Shown here one piece after another: positions 30,643 to 34,017 of a stretch of 34,017 nucleotides of DNA. The translations under genes and the position numbers were made by a program. Under the pieces are notes generated by a model that searched no databases, was not told the origin of the DNA, and saw only the letters and a list, made by a program, of their open reading frames with translations. Origin of the DNA: Parcubacteria group bacterium GW2011_GWF1_45_5 (GTDB lineage Bacteria > Patescibacteriota > Minisyncoccia > UBA6257 > Brennerbacteraceae). The stretch covers positions 1 through 34,017 of the forward strand of contig LCLB01000003.1 in the NCBI GenBank assembly GCA_001001795.1, given 5' to 3'. Every line of letters starts with the position of its first letter. The stretch's first letter is position 1.

Positions 30643-32020
30643 ATTTTGGGGGATCATCAGGCAGGCGATAACAACCTTCGATTACTTTGAGATTAGGGCG
30701 ATTTTTGCCGCGTGGTATTTTTTTGCGTATATGCTGGTTCCCGTAATTATCCCGTTAGGAGTTCGTTCTGCATATGTCCGGTATGTTGTCGGTCAAGAAT
30801 TATACCTTTATACGTTGCCGGTTTTTTTGATCATTATGTTGGGTATAGCAAGTTTCTTAATTGGTTATCAGGTAATCATCTCTGTTTTAAAGAAAAACAA
30901 TAAAGAACTTAGGGAAGGATCGGGGAATATTTTGATGTCAAAAATCATTGTTTTATTCTGTTTCGGGACGGGTCTTGTGGGCAAGATTGTTAAGATTTTC
31001 GGCGGTACATTTTTTCATCTGAATAAGAATCCACTTGTCACGACCTCGGTGTACTCTGGCCTTATCGGTGTTGCGGATAGCGTTGCTATTCTGGGGCTTG
31101 GTGTTGCGTGCGGGATATATTTTTCATTAAGGCGCAATGGATTGAAGTATCAAACATGGCAACTTATTGCTTACGCGTTGTTTTGTTTCGAGTTTTTGTT
31201 GGGATTTTTATCATTGGGAAAATTCGAGGTCTTTACCTCATTATTCATCTTTCTTTTTATCCGTCATTATTTGTATAAACCAAACATAAGAATCGTATTC
31301 GCATGGGTGTTTGCCCTGTTTCTCGTATTTTTTCCGATTCAGAGTTATATTGGAACACCGTCAAATATAGACAGTTACAAATCGTATTGGGCGTCTCGCA
31401 ACGTCCAAAATACTACTTCCAACACTGCTGTTTCCGACATAACTACCCCCAGTACAATTATTCCAATAATGGATTTTATTAGTGATGGCGTGTTTGGTAG
31501 ATTCGATTTGTCGAGGACCCTAGGAAAGATCGTTCTTATAACCAATGAAACAGGAAAGTTTTGGAACGGTAAATCATTGAAGAATTTCTTTATCAGTCTG
31601 GGGCCTCCGCGGATCTTGTGGCACAGCAAACCAGCGGTGAATACGGGGCATAATGAGTTCGGCAGGGAGTTCGGTATAATTGCACCAAATAACTACACCA
31701 CTGCGGTTGCTCCGGGGTTGCTGGGTGATTGGTACTTGAACTTTGGTTTATGGGGGATAGCAATGGGCCTGATGATACACGGAGTTTTTTTGGGTTTTTT
31801 GGTCGGTTTTCTGTATCGGCACAGATGGTCCGTGTATTGGGTTGCGGCGTGCGGGACGCTTGTACCCAATATTCTCATTGCCGGCGAAGGGTGGGTGGGT
31901 GCGAGTATGGCGGGGGTAATCAAACTAATAATTGTATTTTGTGTGTTGTTTTTTGCATCGCGCACTGGTGTACAATGGGTTATGAACCGTAGACTCGCCA
32001 ATAGAAGCATTCATTTTTGA
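30620..32020 (+). CDS. Wzy-like oligosaccharide repeat-unit polymerase
   Basis: 466 residues from ATG at 30620, overlapping the GT4 gene by 23 bases; the frame is open further upstream to 30554. About ten transmembrane helices. A large outer loop contains TGHNEFGREFGIIAPNNYTT and AVAPGLLGDWYLNFGLWGIA, the pattern of O-antigen polymerases. It would join flipped repeat units outside the membrane, the partner of the Wzx-like protein. Wzy proteins are poorly conserved, so topology and the loop motif carry the call. Confidence 0.78.
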   Translation: MGKFLNHKFWGIIRQAITTFDYFEIRAIFAAWYFFAYMLVPVIIPLGVRSAYVRYVVGQELYLYTLPVFLIIMLGIASFLIGYQVIISVLKKNNKELREGSGNILMSKIIVLFCFGTGLVGKIVKIFGGTFFHLNKNPLVTTSVYSGLIGVADSVAILGLGVACGIYFSLRRNGLKYQTWQLIAYALFCFEFLLGFLSLGKFEVFTSLFIFLFIRHYLYKPNIRIVFAWVFALFLVFFPIQSYIGTPSNIDSYKSYWASRNVQNTTSNTAVSDITTPSTIIPIMDFISDGVFGRFDLSRTLGKIVLITNETGKFWNGKSLKNFFISLGPPRILWHSKPAVNTGHNEFGREFGIIAPNNYTTAVAPGLLGDWYLNFGLWGIAMGLMIHGVFLGFLVGFLYRHRWSVYWVAACGTLVPNILIAGEGWVGASMAGVIKLIIVFCVLFFASRTGVQWVMNRRLANRSIHF

Positions 32021-32037
32021 ATTCATCGGAAATATTT

Positions 32038-32814
32038 ATGGATCCGGGATTTTTGTGGAAAAAGGAATTACGCACAAAGGGGTATGAATATCGGGCGTCC
32101 GCGAGATCGGTGCGCAAACTCGGTCGTTTCAGCAGGGTCTGGCACAGGATACTGAAATTGTCGGATATGGGCCCCCGAACAAAAAGGAGAACAGTCTTTG
32201 AGGTTGGTTGCGGAGGAGGGATACACCTGGTGCAGTTTGCCCTTCAAGGATGGAACTGTTTCGGTTTGGATGTGTCATCCGAAGTGCTTGACCGTGCCAA
32301 AAGGTTCATTGGTGAAATCGAACAATATGCAGGGAGGAAATTATCGATTCATTTATATACCGGCGATATTATAGATTTTGAAGTCGGTTCGTTCGAAAAA
32401 TCTGATCTTGTTTTCCATGTCGGTGTTTTGGAGCATTTTTTGGATGACGCGCAACGGCTGCTTGCTCTCAAGAAAATGTTTGCCTTTGCCAAACCGGGAG
32501 GCTATGTTGTTTCCGTTGTGCCAAACGGAATGCATCCATGGAGGAAACCAATGAAAGAACAGCGGCTGGGAGGGTACAATATACCGGAAATCGATTATAC
32601 TAATGTATTGATGGAACATGAATTCAAAGAATGTGGCGCGACAGACATCGTGATCCTTCCGCACAACCTATTTGATTATATGCGTTTAAAGAAAAACTTC
32701 TTATTTAAGATTGTTTACTATTTTGCGCAGATAGTTCCTCTTAGTTGGATTCCGAAAAGTTTTGCGTTTCGACATTCCGGGACTATTATAGGTATCGCAC
32801 GAAGAATATCGTAG
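32038..32814 (+). CDS. SAM-dependent methyltransferase (class I)
   Basis: 258 residues from ATG at 32038; a TTG at 32017 would add seven residues and overlap the Wzy gene. Motif I is TVFEVGCGGGIHLVQFALQG, followed by CFGLDVSSEVLDRA, SDLVFHVGVLEHFLDDAQRL and KPGGYVVSVVPNGMHPW. It is related in fold to the methyltransferase at 26559 but shares little elsewhere. Likely modifies a sugar of this cluster. Confidence 0.88.
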   Translation: MDPGFLWKKELRTKGYEYRASARSVRKLGRFSRVWHRILKLSDMGPRTKRRTVFEVGCGGGIHLVQFALQGWNCFGLDVSSEVLDRAKRFIGEIEQYAGRKLSIHLYTGDIIDFEVGSFEKSDLVFHVGVLEHFLDDAQRLLALKKMFAFAKPGGYVVSVVPNGMHPWRKPMKEQRLGGYNIPEIDYTNVLMEHEFKECGATDIVILPHNLFDYMRLKKNFLFKIVYYFAQIVPLSWIPKSFAFRHSGTIIGIARRIS

Positions 32815-32832
32815 ACATTTTATTGAACAATT

Positions 32833-34014
32833 ATGAAGATTCTCCATATTACTCCCGCATATCACCCCGCTATTCAGTGGGGCGGTCCGGTTGTCTCGGT
32901 TCGGATTCTGGCAAAAGAGCAGAAAAAACTTGGGCATTCGGTTGAGGTGTACACTACAACACTCGGATTATCTTCGCGTAAAACGCAATCGGTTGAGGTC
33001 GACGGTTTGACGGTTCACTATTTCGATTTTTTCACCATTAAGCGCTGGTTTGTTTCATTTCCATTACTGCGAGCGCTTTGGAAGAACCGGGATACGTTCG
33101 ATGTTTTTGATATTCACTTGGTTTGGGATCCCGTGTGCTGGATGTCGGGATTGATCTTGGCGATGACGGGCAAAAAGATTGTTATTTCTCCGCACGGAAC
33201 CGTGGAAAAAACCCTCATCGACCGCCGGAGTAAAAATCTGAAACTTTTTGTGTACTACGTTTTCTTGCGTCCTATGTTTAAGCGCGTGGCCGGGTTTCGT
33301 TTTACCGCCCCCGATGAGCGCGATAAATTTTTCCAATTTACCGGTTTGGAAGCAGTACACCAGGCGGTAGTCATCAACCCGTTTAAGCGTGAATTATTCG
33401 AAAGTCCCGCCCAGAGCGAAGAATTCGACGAGCTCGGCCTGGAACATCGGAGATATTTCCTTTGTCTCTCTAGGGTAAATTGGAAAAAACGCCTTGAAAT
33501 ATTCATTGATGCCTTTTCATTGTTCGTTAAAAGATATCCGGAGCACAAACTTGTTATTGCCGGGGCAACGGATGAAGAATATGGTTATTTTTTAAAAAAA
33601 AGAGCTGAAGAAGCAGGGATTTTTGATCATTGCGTGTTCGTATTCCGACCGATTCCCGGTGATTCTCCTTTAAAAGTTGCCTTGTTTCAGAATGCTTACG
33701 CGTTTGTTTTGCCGTCATTTTCGGAAAACTTCGGGTTTGTTGCAGTCGAGGCATTGGCGTCCGGAACGCCCCTCATTGTCTCGGATGGCGTTGCTATAAA
33801 AGACCTCATTACCAAGTACGGGGCCGGTTGCGTATTCAAAGGCAGTAATCTGGATGATCGCGAGGCGGGGAATAATCTGCTGCAGGAAATGGAGAAGGTG
33901 GTTGTCCCGCGCCATCGGGAAAAAATGATTGCCAATGGCAAATTGTTGGTCAAGGCCGAGTTCGACAATGCCCGCATTGCCCAGCAGGTCATTGATTTAT
34001 ATCAAGGCAATTGA
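32833..34014 (+). CDS. Glycosyltransferase family 4 (GT-B)
   Basis: 393 residues, complete; the stop ends three bases before the window edge. It starts MKILHITPAYHPAIQWGGPV, the N-terminal GT4 pattern with a GG turn. Later it has IVISPHGTVEKTLIDRRSKN, FLCLSRVNWKKRLEIFIDAF, LVIAGATDEEYGY and the E-x7-E region FSENFGFVAVEALASGTPLI. It continues the polysaccharide operon, which may go on beyond the window. Confidence 0.92.
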   Translation: MKILHITPAYHPAIQWGGPVVSVRILAKEQKKLGHSVEVYTTTLGLSSRKTQSVEVDGLTVHYFDFFTIKRWFVSFPLLRALWKNRDTFDVFDIHLVWDPVCWMSGLILAMTGKKIVISPHGTVEKTLIDRRSKNLKLFVYYVFLRPMFKRVAGFRFTAPDERDKFFQFTGLEAVHQAVVINPFKRELFESPAQSEEFDELGLEHRRYFLCLSRVNWKKRLEIFIDAFSLFVKRYPEHKLVIAGATDEEYGYFLKKRAEEAGIFDHCVFVFRPIPGDSPLKVALFQNAYAFVLPSFSENFGFVAVEALASGTPLIVSDGVAIKDLITKYGAGCVFKGSNLDDREAGNNLLQEMEKVVVPRHREKMIANGKLLVKAEFDNARIAQQVIDLYQGN

Positions 34015-34017
34015 TTA

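Noticed and set aside
1-34017. CRISPR array, transposase, toxin-antitoxin or restriction system
   Set aside because: No regularly spaced direct repeats and no proteins of these families were seen on either strand.

Overview
The window looks like a chromosomal segment of a Candidate Phyla Radiation (Patescibacteria) bacterium, possibly Parcubacteria-like. The reasons are a ribosomal-protein operon with no uL30 gene between rpsE and rplO, very compact genes with ATGA overlaps, almost no Shine-Dalgarno sequences before start codons, small GC-rich palindromes of the CCGCC-AAA-GGCGG kind, and UGA used as an ordinary stop codon (so not the recoded Gracilibacteria/Absconditabacteria group). The lineage is an inference; no rRNA is present in the window.

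Region 1 (1-5876) is the 3' part of the S10/spc operon: rplP (5' truncated by the window edge), rpmC, rpsQ, rplN, rplX, rplE, rpsZ-type rpsN, rpsH, rplF, rplR, rpsE, rplO, secY. Region 2 (5877-8117) interrupts the usual secY-adk-map order. It holds a stomatin/slipin-like SPFH gene with its own promoter, and two tandem minus-strand paralogues resembling 3-hexulose-6-phosphate synthase (OMP decarboxylase superfamily). A perfect 22-bp inverted repeat acts as a shared terminator. Region 3 (8118-16954) resumes with adk and map, then ruvX, a DPM1-like glycosyltransferase, tpiA, a SIMPL-domain gene, pgk, a DHH phosphoesterase, an RNase H, rpsB, tsf and an unknown membrane-anchored protein.

Region 4 (16955-18255) is a disturbed locus: intact tRNA-Thr(UGU) and tRNA-Tyr(GUA) genes, at least three decayed tRNA pieces mixed with GC-rich palindromes, and an AT-rich gene of unknown function.

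Region 5 (18256-34014) starts with a small CBU_0592-like membrane protein and then a long one-strand cell-surface polysaccharide cluster. This has a GT2, a GT-C-like membrane protein, a Wzx-like flippase, a DUF268 protein, a fucosyltransferase-like protein, a broken asparagine synthetase (asnB), three further GT4 enzymes plus one more at the end, a CgeB-like glycosyltransferase, a Wzy-like polymerase and two SAM methyltransferases. Together they look like a Wzx/Wzy-type pathway: sugars are assembled on a lipid carrier by the GTs, modified by the methyltransferases, flipped by Wzx and polymerised by Wzy.

The best second-look items are the asnB gene that has lost exactly its ATP-pyrophosphatase loop together with a frame change, the tRNA graveyard around tRNA-Thr, the tandem HPS-like pair, and the back-to-back leaderless promoters upstream of adk. 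I did not find a defence system, CRISPR array, transposase or other clearly new multi-gene machine.
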